A DNA stretch of 64,000 nt from Muscardinus avellanarius (GCA_963383645.1 OY726576.1:14991486-15055485); one strand, 5' to 3'. Shown: positions 33,113-46,190, numbered from the stretch's first letter. Numbers and translations are program-made. Notes: generated by a model not told the origin, from the sequence alone.

Positions 33113-33559
33113 TGTTCCTTGAGACAGGGGTCAGGTAAGTTGGAGCTGACTACAGGCTTTGCTAAGCTGGGAGCCAGGCGGTCCAGGAGGAGGCCCAGAG
33201 GTCAGCCTGGCTGCAGGGCGGACCATCTCAGGTGGCGTCTACAGCTGGAAAACTCTGGAGGGCCCTGGCCGGGGCGGCAGGACTGCTTTGCAGGTCCAAA
33301 GGCCACTCTGCCTGCCAGCGAGAGTGAGCTTCAGAGAGGCGAACTGGGGTATCTGGGAGGAATACTGAGGTACCCTGGCTTCAAAGATGGGCTCCAACTC
33401 TTCAAGCCACACCTGGCAAGACCTGGGGAAATCCAGACAGGACTCTCTAGGGTAGGGGGGGGCAGGCCAGCTGATGAGGTCAGAGGTGAGGCAGCCCCCT
33501 TCCGTGGACTCCCAGAAGCCTCTGCTGTGCTCATGGTCCCCCAGGATGCGTGCACGCAT

Positions 33560-33568
33560 TTGCGCGCG

Positions 33569-33621
<53 letters not shown>
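33560..33621 (+). repeat. (GC)n(AC)n microsatellite
   Basis: GCGCGCGCGCGCGC followed by about 23 AC units; alternating purine-pyrimidine, Z-DNA-prone. Confidence 0.97.
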
Positions 33622-33623
<2 letters not shown>

Positions 33624-33989
33624 GCCTGGGATTAGGAAACGGGATTAGGAAGGATAATAATTGAACCACCTGCTATTTATGTTCAGCACTGTTGGCAAAG
33701 GCGCTCAGCGGAGCTTCCCAGCGCCAGCCCTTTCGTCCTCTCTGCCCCCAGCAGAGGCAGCCTGGGCCTCCCTCCTCTCCACATAAACTCACCCGCGAGC
33801 CACCATCAGGGTGCGGGGGCCGAGGGACCCACTGGGCAGATGTGTCCGCTGAGAAAGTAGGTCCTACTTGCCTGAAATCACAGAGATCATGGCAGATAAC
33901 TGATAGCCATCAGCCATACCCATTGAAGACAGTCACGGCTATCCTGAACTGACACCTAGCCACCTGCATCCATATCCATTTCTACACAC

Positions 33990-34085
33990 GCCAATATTTA
34001 TTAAGCACCTGCTATGTACCCAGCGCTAGGTTAAGCAAGGGTGGGGGGCAGACAAAAATCCCTGCCCTTAGGAATGGAAACAAAA
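33990..34085 (+). repeat. L2/MIR-type relic
   Basis: AATATTTATTAAGCACCTGC then TATGTACCCAGCGCTAGG is a common ancient-repeat core. Confidence 0.55.
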
Positions 34086-34102
34086 CAATAAATAAGATAT
34101 TT

Positions 34103-34348
34103 AAGCCAGCTGTGGGGGCCGCGCTTGTCATCCCAGAACTTGGAAGGCTGAGCGAGGAGGATCGCTGGTTCACGACCAGCCTCAGCTACTTGGTGAGACC
34201 CTCCACAACTCAGTGGGACCCTGTTTCAAAATAATAAAAAATAGAGCTGGGAGTGTAGGTCGGAGGTAGAATGCGCCTGGGTTCAACCTCCAGTTCTGAA
34301 TAAATAACTAAATAAATAAGATATTTAGCCTGTCCAGGGGGAATAAAC

Positions 34349-34398
<50 letters not shown>
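34103..34398 (+). repeat. B1-dID SINE followed by CA microsatellite
   Basis: Dimer ending CTGAATAAATAACTAAATAA, then about 30 nt later a (CA)n run (34353-34398). Confidence 0.85.
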
Positions 34399-34399
<1 letters not shown>

Positions 34400-34431
34400 A
34401 GAGCTGGGAAGAGAGGTGGCTAAGGTTGTGT

Positions 34432-34622
34432 TTTCTTTCTACTGGGGATGGAAACCAGGGCATTCTATCTCTGAGCCACACCCCCAGCCCTATTTTTTTA
34501 TTTTGAAACAAGGCCTCACTAAGTTCATGAGGGCCTCATTAAGTAGCTGGGGCTGGCCGTGAACCCGTGATCCTCCTGTCTCAGCCTACCAAGTGCTGGG
34601 CATGCCACCATGCCCGCCTGAG
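34432..34622 (-). repeat. B1-dID SINE
   Basis: Reverse dimer: GATGGAAACCAGGGCATTC box, linker, then the B1-like half. Confidence 0.88.
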
Positions 34623-35589
34623 GTCCTGTTTTGAAAAAGGGCCAGGAGAGGCCTCACTAGAGGGGGTAAGATGTTGGAGGGGCGGCTCCCTCCCTGCAGG
34701 GCTCTGGACTCTTCTGTGTCACTCCTAGGAATAGCCTGGCAGCCTCCTGCAGGGGGCTTCCCAGCCCACTCAGAACCAAGCCTCTGAGCACCTCCAGACT
34801 TTTGGCTACATACGCCCCCCAGGCTCCACCACCACACCTGGCCCCACTTCTCCTGTCCCTCCTGTGGGCTCCTGGCTGGGTGGCCCAAAGTGACCCATCA
34901 GATGCCTTCAGGGGGCTGGGGGTCTGCCGGAAAGACTTGGATGCGCAGGGGAAGGAAGGGAGTTCCTGCCAACTTGACTTACGCGATTTAAGCAGAAATA
35001 CTTTTTCGGGCGTGAGCCCCGATCTGTGAGACAGGAATAAAGAGGATGGGGCAGAGGGCACACTCGCAGCCTGGCCGTGAGGGCAGCCCTGTTGGGTGGC
35101 GTCTGGGGCTTGGGCCCTTCCAAGCCCATCACCTTGAGGAAGCCCCGGAAACTCCTCGGGTCCCCTGAGGTAGGGCACGAGGCTGGAGACACAGCCCCTG
35201 AGCAGAAGCACCCTTCCAGTGGGGCCCGCAGGCCCAGCTCTGTGCGCCACCGCCGCCGCCTGCCCACGGCCTGCTCCCGCTTCCCGTAACACTGGCTGGT
35301 GTCAGCGGCAAGCCCGCCAGGCTGCTTTGTGTGGGGCCTGTCAAGAGGCTGGGGCTGCCAATGACCTATTTTTCTGGGCAAGAGGAGGCATTTGGAGTTA
35401 GAAGCCTCAGCTGTGGAGCCAGAACAATAAAAATAAAAACAGCAAAGACTCCTGGGCAGCCTGGCCCGGGAACCAACTGCCCTGTGGGGGGGGCGGGAGG
35501 GGAGCAGCCTTAGAGCCCGGGGAAGGTCACAGCAGCCCCCTGTGGACGCTGCTTTCATTCCCAGTTTGGAGCTAGAAAAACAGGATTAG

Positions 35590-36372
35590 AAGCCAGGCAT
35601 GGTGGTGCACGCTTGTCATCCCAGCATTCAGGAGGCTGAGACAGGAGAATCAGGGTTCTCGGACAGCCTCAGCTACTTAGTGAGGCCCTTTGCAATTCAG
35701 TGAGACCCTGTTTCAAAATAAAGAATAAAAAAATAGGGCTGGGGGTGTAGCTCAGAAGTCAAATGTCCCTGGGTTCCATCCCCAGACCCACACAAAAAAT
35801 AAAATAAAATGAAACAGGGTCTCACTGAGTTGCAAGGGGCCTCACTAAATAGTTGAGGGTGTCCGTGAACTGTGATCCTCTGGTCTCAGGTCTCTGCCTC
35901 TGCCTCCCAATGCTGGGATTACAAGCGTGCACTGTCATGCCTGGCTTCTTAATTTGTTTTGAAACAGGGTCTTGCTAGGTTGCTGAGGCTGGCCTCGAAC
36001 CTGTGATCCTCTCGTCTCCGCCTCCTAAGTACTGGGATAAGAGCCATATGCTATCATGCCTGTTTGTTTTTGTTGTTGTTTTGGCTACAGAAACTGAACC
36101 CAGGGGCATTCAACTTCTGAGTTATACCCCCAGCCCTATTTTATTTTATTTTTACTTTTGTGTTGGGGGGTACTGGCGATGATGAGACCCAGGGGCTTTC
36201 TACCTCCACGCTGCACTCCCAGACCTATTTTATATTTTATTTGGAAACAGTCTCACTAAGTTGCTGAGAGCCTCACTAAGTAGCTGAGGCTGGCTTCAAA
36301 CCTGTGCAATCCTCCTGTCTCAGCCTTCCAAGAGCTGGGATTACACACAGGCACCACCACACCTGGCTTTAC
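35590..36372. repeat. SINE cluster: one forward and several reverse elements
   Basis: Forward dimer 35590-35797, then reverse pieces 35812-35946, 35947-36064 and 36080-36372. The last has two ID-like halves before its B1-like half (GAACCCAGGGGCATTC at 36098 and ACCCAGGGGCTTTC near 36187). Confidence 0.85.
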
Positions 36373-36399
36373 TAAGGGTTTCTCGTAAGGGTTAAGTGA

Positions 36400-36845
36400 A
36401 TCCAGGCATGGTGGCCCAGGCTGTAATTCCAGTACTTGAAACTCTGAGACAGAAGGATAGCAGGTTCAAGGCCAGCTTTAGCAGCCTACTGAGACCTTCA
36501 GCAACTAAGCAAGACCCTGTTTCAAAATAAATAAAATAGGGCCAGGAATGTAGCTCAGAAGTAGAATGCCCCTAGCTGGGCGTGGTGGTGCACACTTGTA
36601 ATCCCTGCATCTGGGAGTCTGAGACAGGAGGATCGCGGTTCGCAGACAGCCTCAGCTACTTAGTGAGGCCCTCCGCAACTTAGTGAGACCCTGTTTCAAA
36701 ATAAAGAATAAAAAATAGGGCAAAGGGTGTCGCTCAGAGGTCGAATGCCTCTGGGTTCCATCCCCAGACACCTCCGCCACACACACACACAAGTAGATGC
36801 CCCTGCATTCAATTCTCCGTACTACCAAAAAAAAAAAAAAAAAAA
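36400..36845 (+). repeat. B1-dID SINE inserted into another SINE
   Basis: A host dimer (36400-36573, resuming about 36805) is split by a younger full dimer. Flanks AAGTAGAATGCCCCT (36559-36573) and AAGTAGATGCCCCT (36791-36804) form the target-site duplication. Confidence 0.88.
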
Positions 36846-37238
36846 GGGAAGGAAGGGTTAAAAGAGTTAATGTTGGTTATCAAAATTTTTTTTCCCAGAG
36901 CCTTGGCCCCAGAGCCTTCAATATTAAATAGTAGATGGGCGATAAATATGTATTACATAAAAAGGATCTGCCCCATCTCAGAGTAAGGAATGGGTAGACC
37001 CTCGATCTGAAGGCAGGTCTCTGCAAGCCTGTGCCCACCCGCTTTACAATCTCCCTCCACTGCACCCACCCTTCAACCACAGCTGCCCAGGAACCAGGGC
37101 TGTGGTTTTCCAAATCGAGCAAATTTCAGCATCACCTGGAAGGGTGTTAAAACACCCTGCCTGGGCCTCCCCAGTGCCCAACTCAGCAGGTCTCGGGTAA
37201 GGTCTGAGGATTTGCATTTCTTCTTTTCTCTCCTCTAT

Positions 37239-37297
<59 letters not shown>

Positions 37298-37468
37298 ATG
37301 GTTCTGGGATTTGAACCCAGGAGGTTCTACCTCTGAGCTACACCCCAGCCCTTTTTATTTTGTTTTATTTTGAAATAAGGTCTCACTAAGCTGCCTCCAG
37401 CCTGGGATCCTCCTGTCTCAGCCTCCCAAGCACTGAGATTATAAGCATGCACCAAGGCACCCAGCTTA
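37239..37468 (-). repeat. B1-dID SINE with CT microsatellite tail
   Basis: A (CT)n run (37244-37292; GA on the element strand) abuts the 3' end of a reverse element (37296-37468). Confidence 0.88.
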
Positions 37469-37489
37469 AAAATCTGCATTTTTGGAGCC

Positions 37490-37957
37490 AAGTGTGGTGG
37501 TGCACGCTTGTAATCCCAACATTTGGGAGGCTGAGACAGGAGGATCGCAGTTCAAGGACAGCCTCAGGTACTTAGTGAGGCCTTTTGGAAATCAATGAAA
37601 AATCAAATTTTTTTTTGCTAGTACTGAGAATGGAACCCAGGGGCATTCTACCTCCGAGTGACACCCCCAGCCCTATTTTTTATTCTTTATTTTGAAACAA
37701 TCTCACTAAGTTGGAGAGAGCCACACTAAATAGCTGAGACTTTTTTTTGTTCAGTACTGGGGATGGAACCCAGGAGCATTTTTCCTCCCATTCTACACCC
37801 TCAGCCCTATTTTTTATTCTTTATTTTGAAACAGGGTCTCACTGAGTTGCAAAGGGCCTCACTAAGTAGCTGAGGCTGTTTGCGAACCATGATCCTCCTG
37901 TCTCAGCCTCCCGGATGCTGGGATGACAAGCATGCATCACCACACCCGGCTTCAAAT
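37490..37957. repeat. SINE cluster
   Basis: Forward B1-like half (37490-37600), reverse truncated dimer (37608-37740) and reverse full dimer (37745-37957). Confidence 0.85.
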
Positions 37958-38494
37958 CTACATCTTTAAAAAGGTCCCTGGTGCTGCAGCTGCTGCTGCA
38001 GGTCTGGGCCCACAGCCTGAGAAGCAATGAAGAGCCCTCCCTAGGAGCAGAGGTGGGGTGGGTGTGGACCCCAACTCAGCTCCCCATTGGCTGGCCCGGC
38101 TGGCCATCCCTTGGTTCCCAGCCTGTCCTGAGGGGAAGACAGGAGGCAGGAGAGCATCACTCAGACACTGCAGCCGGTGCTGAGGCTGAGGGGCTGTGAC
38201 AGATCACAGAGCCAGACCCCAAGGGAGCCAAGTGGTAATTAGTGCTTTCCCGGAAAAGTCAGCCACGAACCACTCTGCAAGCATCAGGAAGCTCGCCTGA
38301 GCTCATCAGGGGTGGGCCCGGACTGTCAGGCCCTCTACACTATTCCCAGGCTCCTGGGATGCAGCCCCACCCAGAGCCTGGCCCAGCTGTGCTGAGCTGA
38401 GCCTCCCCCAACCCCCTGAGCGGTGGCCTGATTCAGCGTGCAGATCCCCAGGCTCCAGGCTGACAGTCAGGAGCACACAGGAAGCCCAGCCTGG

Positions 38495-38605
38495 CTCGCC
38501 CATGAACACAAAAATAAGAAAACTGAGTCTGGGAGCGTAAGTGGCTTGTCCCAGGGCACAGAGCCCAAGAGCTACAGAGCCAAGCTTTGAATCCAGGGGT
38601 GCCCG
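38495..38605 (-). repeat. MIR-like relic
   Basis: AAAATAAGAAAACTGAGTCT, then GGCTTGTCCCAGGGCACAGA and TTTGAATCCAGG: typical MIR in reverse. Confidence 0.65.
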
Positions 38606-38957
38606 TTCCCCAGCCCCCTCCTCCCGTGCCCCCCACACGCTCTGACTTGTACTGGGCTAGGAATTGGGTGCGGGCAGCGCTCTCTCTGGGTCTCCATCAC
38701 CACCGCGGGGCTGGCTTGAGGATCTCCAGGCCCCTGTGGGGTGCAGCACTGGCCTGCTGATGGGTCACAGCCACCCCGGGTGTGAAATAAACGGTGAGCA
38801 GACATGGACTCTGATGCTTCCTGTTCTTGTGGGACCAAAGAGCCCAGGGGCTGAGAGACACGCGTCCCTTTCCTTTCTAGTCTCTGCCTGTGATCCTGGG
38901 TGGATTTCAGCCTCCGTTTCCTCATCCAGAAACAGGTTGAGAGCAGGATTAATAGAC

Positions 38958-38979
38958 AAAAAGGAGGGAGGGAGGGAGG

Positions 38980-39041
<62 letters not shown>
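38958..39041 (+). repeat. (GGGA)n(GA)n microsatellite
   Basis: About five GGGA units then about 30 GA units, pure purine. Confidence 0.97.
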
Positions 39042-39046
<5 letters not shown>

Positions 39047-41444
39047 CAGCAAACACGGCTGGGCATGATGCATGGCCCGTCTTCCACTCTGACGTAAACC
39101 CTGGTGTCCACCCCAATCCTGACTCATCTGTCTCTGCCTCCCCACGCCCAGCCCTGCTGCCAATCCTCCTGGCTCCACCTTCAAAATAAACCAGGAATCG
39201 CACTTGTCCTTACCACCCGCCGCACGCACTGGGCTGGGCGCCTGCATTTCCCACCTGGACACCTGGCAAGCTCCCCGCCTCCTCCCTGGACTGGGGCCCT
39301 TGTCCTTTAGTCAGAGGCTCACGAGGGCTCGTGCGATCTCCCCAGCCCCCTGGCTGCCCGCACTGCGGCCCTGCACATGTCTCAGTAGTGCTTGAGCATG
39401 CCCAGCAGGTGCCCACCCCAGGGCCTTTGCACTATCTGTTGTCTGTGCCTGGGACTGTCTTTCCCCAGCTGGCTATAGAGCTTACGCCGACTCTGTGTTT
39501 CTGCTCGAATATTGCCTCCTTGGAAAAGGCTCTGGCCACTCTATCTAAAACTGTCCCATTGCTTCCTAACCTCTCCCCCTCTTCAAATGTCTTGAAAACT
39601 TTTCTGTTTCTGGATGGCATGCAGAGGCGACATATTTATTGGCGCCAGGGCTCCCACTCAGCCCGGAGCGCCACGAAGAAGCTTTTCCTTGGTGCTCAGC
39701 ACCTGGAGCCGCACCTGCGTGGAGCAGGCCGTGGGCTAGCTGGCAGAGCCAGCAGGTGCGTAGTGCGGTCCTGGGCTCCTCCGTCCCGAGGGCCTGGCTT
39801 GGCCAGGGCTGCCTCAGGAGCAGGTGTCCACACTCGACTCCCGGCTGCCTGCCAGGCAGGGAGGCCGAGACTCCACTTGGCCTCCATCCCGTCCAGAGAG
39901 GAAGCCGGAGCAGGAAGCGGCTTGGCTCAGTAGGGAGAGCCTGAGTGGGGGAGAGCACTTTCTCTGAGGCAGCTTCTGACGGCTTCTGGGAGCAGCCCCC
40001 CCCCGCTAGAGCAGGGAGGGAGGGAGCTGGGAGGGCCCTCGGGATGGTTCCAGAGCCCTCTGCCCGGCCCATCGTGGGCGCCTCGCAGCCACGCTGCCCA
40101 GGGCTGAGCCGGGACGCGCCATGGCATTCCCTGCGTTCCTCTCCACTGTCTTCTCCCTGGTTGCAAATAGGCTCCAAAAGTGGGTGCTGAGTGGATTTAG
40201 GCAGAAGAGTGTCCAAAGTCGGGGCCCCAAGTCCTCAGTAAAGTCTAAAACCGAGGTGATTACCAGGGAAGGCTGGGAGAGCCGACGCAGTTGGGGAAAC
40301 CGCAGGTCTACCAGGCTAGCAGGGGCGGCTGCCCCTTCTCCACAGGACTGGGGAGGGGACCCCGGGGCCAGGCAGGCCTCATGGTGGCCCAGGAAACTGG
40401 ACCTGGGTCCCAAGGCCTCTGTCCTCACCCCAGGCCCCACAGCCCCTGGTGCCACCGAGACAGAAGGGCCCAGGGGACAGTGACTGGACACTTCATTGCA
40501 ACGCTGTTTATTGAGCAGCTAGCACGGGCCAAGGGCCCCACTGAGTGTGGGAATGAGACGGTCACAGGAGCAGGGAAGATTGGCCAGGCAAGTCGGGGTG
40601 CTGTCTGGCACCTGGGGAGCAGAGCTCCTGGGAGGGCACAGAGGAAGTGCAGCAGGCAAACCAGGGGGGAGGAGAAGCCAGCGCCAAGTCCCGTGATGGG
40701 TGTGGGCCCGGACGGTGTGGACAGCAGGCCCTGCGCGGGCCAGGCCTCCGGGAGAGGCCTAAGGCTTGTACCTAGAGCCAGGTGGGTTGAGCAGTGTGAA
40801 TGGGTTCCTGGAAGCCATCGCAAACATCCGGGGGCTCTCTGAGACCCTGGGCTGGCACCTTCTGCTCCCTGGGAGGAGGGCGCCCCCAGAACAGCCCAGG
40901 CCGAGCTTGCCTCCCAGTGGACAGGAACCACCAGATGAGTAAACAGTTTTGGCTTCTCAAACTTCAGTCTGAGCCTCTGACTATGTACATCCTGGTGAGG
41001 GCCGAGGGGCAGCGTGTCTAACAACGTCCAGGGCCGGAGCTGCCGGTCCCACCTGGACCGCATTCCCAACAGCCAGGACTCCAAGGAGCTGGGTGGGGTC
41101 GCGGGCCACACCTGCCTTCTGTCTGCCACCCGCAGCCTGTCATGCAAGGTCCTCACGCAGCCCCTCGCCCCAGGACCCGGCTCCCACAGGCCTTTGCTGG
41201 CTGCAGGCCGAGTGGCCAGGGCTCTGGGCCAGGCTCACACCCCAGCGCTGCAGCTACAGGTGGCTCGACTCTGTTCAGTTCTCATCTGGAAAATGGAAAA
41301 ACCAGGATAGCTTCTTTACAGGGCTATTTTGAAGATTCAAAGGAAATAACACATGCGTCTCAAAAGCCCGGCACCCAGGACCTACCCAATAAAATCCCTG
41401 TCTCTTCCCTCGCACCTCTGCCTCCCTGCTCCCCGTCAGGTAGT

Positions 41445-41445
41445 G

Positions 41446-41485
<40 letters not shown>
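41445..41485 (+). repeat. (GT)n microsatellite
   Basis: About 20 GT units. Confidence 0.97.
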
Positions 41486-41487
<2 letters not shown>

Positions 41488-42663
41488 CACACTATTTCAA
41501 GGGTTTCTATTTTTGTGTATGTTCTATCAAATACATAACACTTTGGTGAAAAAGTATGGAAATACATTTATAAATAAGCGCATATGCATGTATGGGGGGG
41601 CATATTTTAAATGTTTCTGCCAGCCGATAGGGAATGTGATACCAAAAAAATTTTTGGAAAACCACTATTTTGAAGCCCAGCGGAATTGATAGAAATGGAG
41701 CCCGTCGGGGTTGGAAGAGATTCCAAGGCCTCCGGTTCCCAGCACACACCTGCCCATCTGATTCAGAGCCCTCTGACGTACCAGACTGCCCTCGGCGGCG
41801 AGACGCTCACTACCTTCCTGAGCGGGGGTCTCCTGTGTTCCGGCAGCCTCTGACCTCCAGGACCTGATTAAACTCCCACTTTCTCTTCTCTGTGTCACGG
41901 CCCTGGGGTCCCCCAAGAGCCCGGGAGCAGGCTGTGTGCACCGTAACCCCTAAACAATGTCCCCCGGATGGAAGGGAGTGGGAGGTGGAGATGGGAAGGC
42001 TGACTCTCTGGAGTTAGGTCGGTGCCATCGTGCCCTGGAGCCTGCAGGGCGTCTTAGAGTTTGGGATTGTCTGCATGTGTCCGTACACACGTGTGGGTGC
42101 GCGTGGCTGTGCCTCTGTGGGTGTGGGTGTGAGTACGTCTAGCCACAAGTGGCCACCTGCACCGTGCGTGTCTTTGTGTTTATCTGCATGTTCATACGTC
42201 GCGGTGGGGTCGTGTGTCTGTCTCTTTTCCCTCTTCCCCTCCTCGGCCGTTTTGGGGAGCTGGGGTGACTTGCTGCGGTGGGGTTGACTTAAGGCCGGCC
42301 GCCTGGCAGGCAGGGAGGGGAGCCCCATGCTCGGCGGTGCTAATCACTGGGTTACATACAGATGGCAAATGTGTGGCTGCCAGGCTTGGAGGAGGGACCG
42401 CGGAGGGGGCTGTGCTGAGAGCAGCCGACTAGCGAGGAGACAATTTAAAGGCAGAACTGGGAGAGCGAGCCTGCCTGGCTTGGAGTCATGGGCGTGGGGT
42501 TCTCTCCAGAGGCGTGAGTTTTATTAAGGGGAAGCCATGCCGGTGATGTTTCCCTTCTGCGTTTCATGGTAGAGTCATAGAATCACAGGATTATAAATCA
42601 CTGCATTTTAGATCTAGAGGATTCCAGAGTCTCCACCTAGTATAATCTAGACTCCTAGAACCT

Positions 42664-42872
42664 TTTTTTTTTTTTTCGGTACTGGGGGTGGAACCCAGGG
42701 GCATTCTACTTCCGAGCTACACCCACCGCCCTATTTCTTTATACTCTTTATTTTGAAACAGGGTCTCACTGAGTTGCAAAGGGCCTCACTAAGTAGCTGA
42801 GCCTGTCCATGAACCATGATCCTCCTGTCTCAGCCTCCCAAGTGTTGGGATTACTAGCGTGCGCCACGGTCT
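42664..42872 (-). repeat. B1-dID SINE
   Basis: Reverse full dimer with a T run at its 3' end. Confidence 0.92.
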
Positions 42873-43351
42873 GGACCCATATTCACTCAGGGACAGGAAT
42901 CCTCCTGGGAGCATCGTGTCTCCCAGCGCGGTCCTTCTCTTTCTCCCCCTCTGCTGTCTCTGTGCAGAGCCAGGGCCAGGGAATGCTCTTGAAAGATCAC
43001 CGGGTCCCTCCCCCGGGACATTCCTGGGAGTGTTGAACTGCAGCCCCCCTCCTCCCCCGCAAGGCTGGCCGCCTGAATGGCCTGAAGTGTCTCGTTACTT
43101 CCCTGCCACCCCGGCACACGCTCCAGCACACACAAAGGCACCTGTGTCCCCAGGACCTGTTTCCAGGAGCTGGCGCGGCTGCAGATGCGGGAGAGTAAAG
43201 GGACGGGGCTCGGCCCCTCCAATAGCGAGGAGGCTGGGGACCCAACCTGTGGTTCCCTGGGGGCGGGGACGGAAGACTAACCAGCATTCACCCGAGGTCC
43301 ACGGGCGCCTCCTCCTCCAACTGCTCCGTAGGCTGGCAGCTTAAAAGACCA

Positions 43352-43575
43352 GGCTGAGCCGGGCGTGGTGGCGCACGCTTGTATCCCAGCGCTCGGGAGG
43401 CTGAGACAGGAGGATCGCGCAGGTTCGAAGCCAGCCTCAGCTACTTAGTGAGGCTCTCAGCAACTTAGTGAGACCCTGTTTCCAAATAAAATAGAAAATA
43501 GGTCTGGGAGGTCCCGGAGATAGAAGGCCCCTGGGTTCAACCCCCAGTATCACAAAAAAACAAACAAAAAAAGAG
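43352..43575 (+). repeat. B1-dID SINE
   Basis: Full dimer with an A/C-rich tail (CACAAAAAAACAAACAAAAA). Confidence 0.92.
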
Positions 43576-43931
43576 CAGGCTGCCCTTTCCTGGGAGCCTG
43601 AGAGCCATGGATTGTCCTGGAGGGAGGTCACACACTATCCTTGGACATCCTACAGGACGTACCTAAACTCTTCAGCAGGGCAGGTCTCCTGGTCCAGGCT
43701 CTGAGCCAGCCCCTCCCTCCCACACGTGTCCGGCGCGCTGACCACCCACCTTGCGGGGACTTTTACCTCTTTGCCACCTGTTCATGGTATGAGCCTTTAT
43801 TCATCTGGAGAAAGCAAGCTCCCACTCTGTTGTGGGACGAGAGAAAGTACCGAGGGAGAAAGAGTTTCTAATACTTTACTTCCCAGAATCTACATTTGGA
43901 ACGCTGGAGGTGTTGAATAATATTCGCTGAT

Positions 43932-44305
43932 AGCCAGGTGTGGTGGTGCATGCCTATGCAATCACAGTACTTGGGAGGCGGAGGCAGGAGAATCCAGGTT
44001 CAAGGCCAGTCTCAACCGTTCAGCAAGACCCTCGGCAACTTAGGGAGACCCTGTTTTGAAATAAAAAATAAAGACGGCTGGAGGGGGGAATAAAAAGGGC
44101 CAGGTGTGGTAGCACACGCCTGTAATCCCAGTACTTGGGAGGCTGAGGCAGGAGGATCGCGGGTTCGAGGACAGCCTCAGCAAGTAGTGAGACTCTCATC
44201 AACCTAGTGAGACCCCATTTGAAAATAAGAGTAAAACAGGTTGGAGATGTATCTCGGAGGTAGAATGCCCCTGGGTTCAATCCCCAGTACTCCCTCCTCC
44301 AAAAA
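43932..44305 (+). repeat. Two B1-dID SINEs in tandem
   Basis: B1-like half with a short tail (43932-44084), then a full dimer (44096-44305). Confidence 0.88.
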
Positions 44306-44469
44306 GATTTAAATGTTGCGTGACTGGCTGAGTGGATTACCCTTTAAGGTCAGCTCCTCGCCTCTGATGTCTCAAACCCCACAGGTCTTTCCCCAGGCTC
44401 ACACCAGCCCGAGGATCACCTGTGGCCGTGCGTCTTTGCTTATTTCGTCTGCCTTTTTCAGCAGACACG

Positions 44470-44570
44470 GAGCCCCTTGAAGCTGACACCATGTCTGGTC
44501 AATCTTTCTACCTGCAGCATCCAGTCAGAGGCCCAGCACCCAGCGGGACCCAGTAAATATGGGGAAGTTG
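44470..44570 (+). repeat. L2-type relic
   Basis: Diverged CCCAGCACCCAGCGGGACCC then AGTAAATATGG resembles an L2 3' end. Confidence 0.4.
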
Positions 44571-44947
44571 CCAGGAGCCCGGCGTGGCGACTTGGAATCC
44601 CCCGTTGGCCCCAACAGCCAGCGCAGATCCAAGCTGTTGGCAACATCTGCTCCGGAGTCTCGTTTGCAATTACACATCCCCAGGCTCTCGCCACTTAATA
44701 TTTAATAACCGGGCGGCTGGCCTTCTCTGGCAGACACTTAAGCCCCTGATTGCCTCTTGTCTGAACTTGGCCTTGGGCAAGGCCTGGACAGCTTCGGGGT
44801 TAAGCATCAGACCTGTATCCTGAGTCCGGGCCAGTGCTAGGCCAGACCTTCGGGCGCGGGCAGAAGGGCCGCCTGTGGGTGCCTGTCCCCGAGGCCCCTG
44901 GGTGACCTCGCTGGGCAGTAGGCAGGTGAGGTGTGGCTCCAAGGCCC

Positions 44948-45382
44948 GCCTCTCCTCCTCCCTCCTCCCTCTCTCTCCTCCCTCTCCCTCCTCCCTCCTC
45001 CCTCCTCCTCCCTCCTCCCCTTCCTCCCTCTTCCCTCTCCCTCCTCCTTCTCCTCCCTCCTCCTCCTTCCTCCCTCTTCCCTCTCCCCTCTCCCTCCTCC
45101 CTCCTCCCTCCTCCCTCCTCCTCCTCCCTCCTCCCCCTCCTCCCTCCTCCCTCTCCCTCCTCCCTCCTCCCCCTCCTCTCCCCTCTCCCTCCTCCCCCTC
45201 CTCCCTCCTCCCTCTCCCTCCTCCCTCCTCCCCCCTCCTCTCCCTCCTCCCTCCTCCTCTCCCCTCCTCCCTCTTCCTTCTCCTCCCTCCTCCTCCCTCT
45301 TCCTCCCTCTTCCCTCTCCCTCCTCCCTCCTCCTCCCTCTTCCTCCCTCCTCCCTCCTCCCTCCTCCTCCCTCCTCCTCCTT
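44948..45382 (+). repeat. Long CCT/CTCC polypyrimidine tract
   Basis: About 435 nt almost purely of CTCC, CCT and TCC units. It creates long low-complexity open frames in several frames on both strands, which are not genes. Confidence 0.97.
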
Positions 45383-46015
45383 GCTGCGGCTGCCCCAAGG
45401 CTGGGCCTGCTCCTGCTCCTGTGGCTGGGGAGGAGGAGAGGGAAAGTGTTCATGGGATATCCCTGACTCATATCCGAAAGAAAGGGGGATTCCGCCCGGG
45501 CTGCGTTCCAGCAGGAAAGGTGGGCCTATCCTGCGTGCTGTGGCTCCGGGACCAGAGCAGGTCCACGTGGCCCACAGCGCCACAGGCTGCCTTCAAGCAG
45601 CTGTACTGGGAGATGGGGCCGAGGGCACGGCCTGGCCCTCAGGACGGCCGAGCTCCTGCCCAGCGTGGGGAACCCGCAGCCAGGGACGCCGAGGTCAGCT
45701 CGGAAACGTGAGAGGTGGAAGGTTCCAGAAGAGGGAAGAGCAGGTCAAAGGCTCTGCTCCCGTAGCCAGGGCTCAGAGAGGGCTGAGGAGACAGACCCTC
45801 ACTGGGCGCCGAGGGCGGTGGGGCTGCCAGTCACACCTGGAGTGCAAATGTATCCGAGTGGGACTTTGTCTTTCCCCGATTCTTTGCGGTGTTTCTAGCA
45901 TCTAGAAGCACCGAGGAGGCCCTCCATGGGCCGTGTTAGAGAGGGCATGGCCTCAGTCCATGAGCTGTAGCAGAATCGCCCCATTTTTAAATTTATTTTT
46001 ATTTTATTTATTCAC

Positions 46016-46190
46016 TTATTTGTGGTACTGGGGATGGAACACAGGAATATTCTACCTCCAAGCGACACCCCAGCCCTATTCTTTTACTCTCTATTTTGAA
46101 ACAGAATCTCACTGAGCTGCAAAGGGCCTCACTAAGTAGCCGAAGCTGGCCGCAAACCGCGATCCTCCCGTCTCAGCCTCCCATTTTATA
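46016..46190 (-). repeat. B1-dID SINE
   Basis: Reverse dimer; the B1-like end is truncated. Confidence 0.88.

Noticed and set aside
34735..34765. Second CTCF-like motif (CCTGCAGGGGGCTT)
   Set aside because: Two mismatches to the core at informative positions.
44670..45905. Several long open frames rich in E/G/R or P/S/L
   Set aside because: Products of the CCT/CTCC simple repeat, which is open in several frames on both strands.
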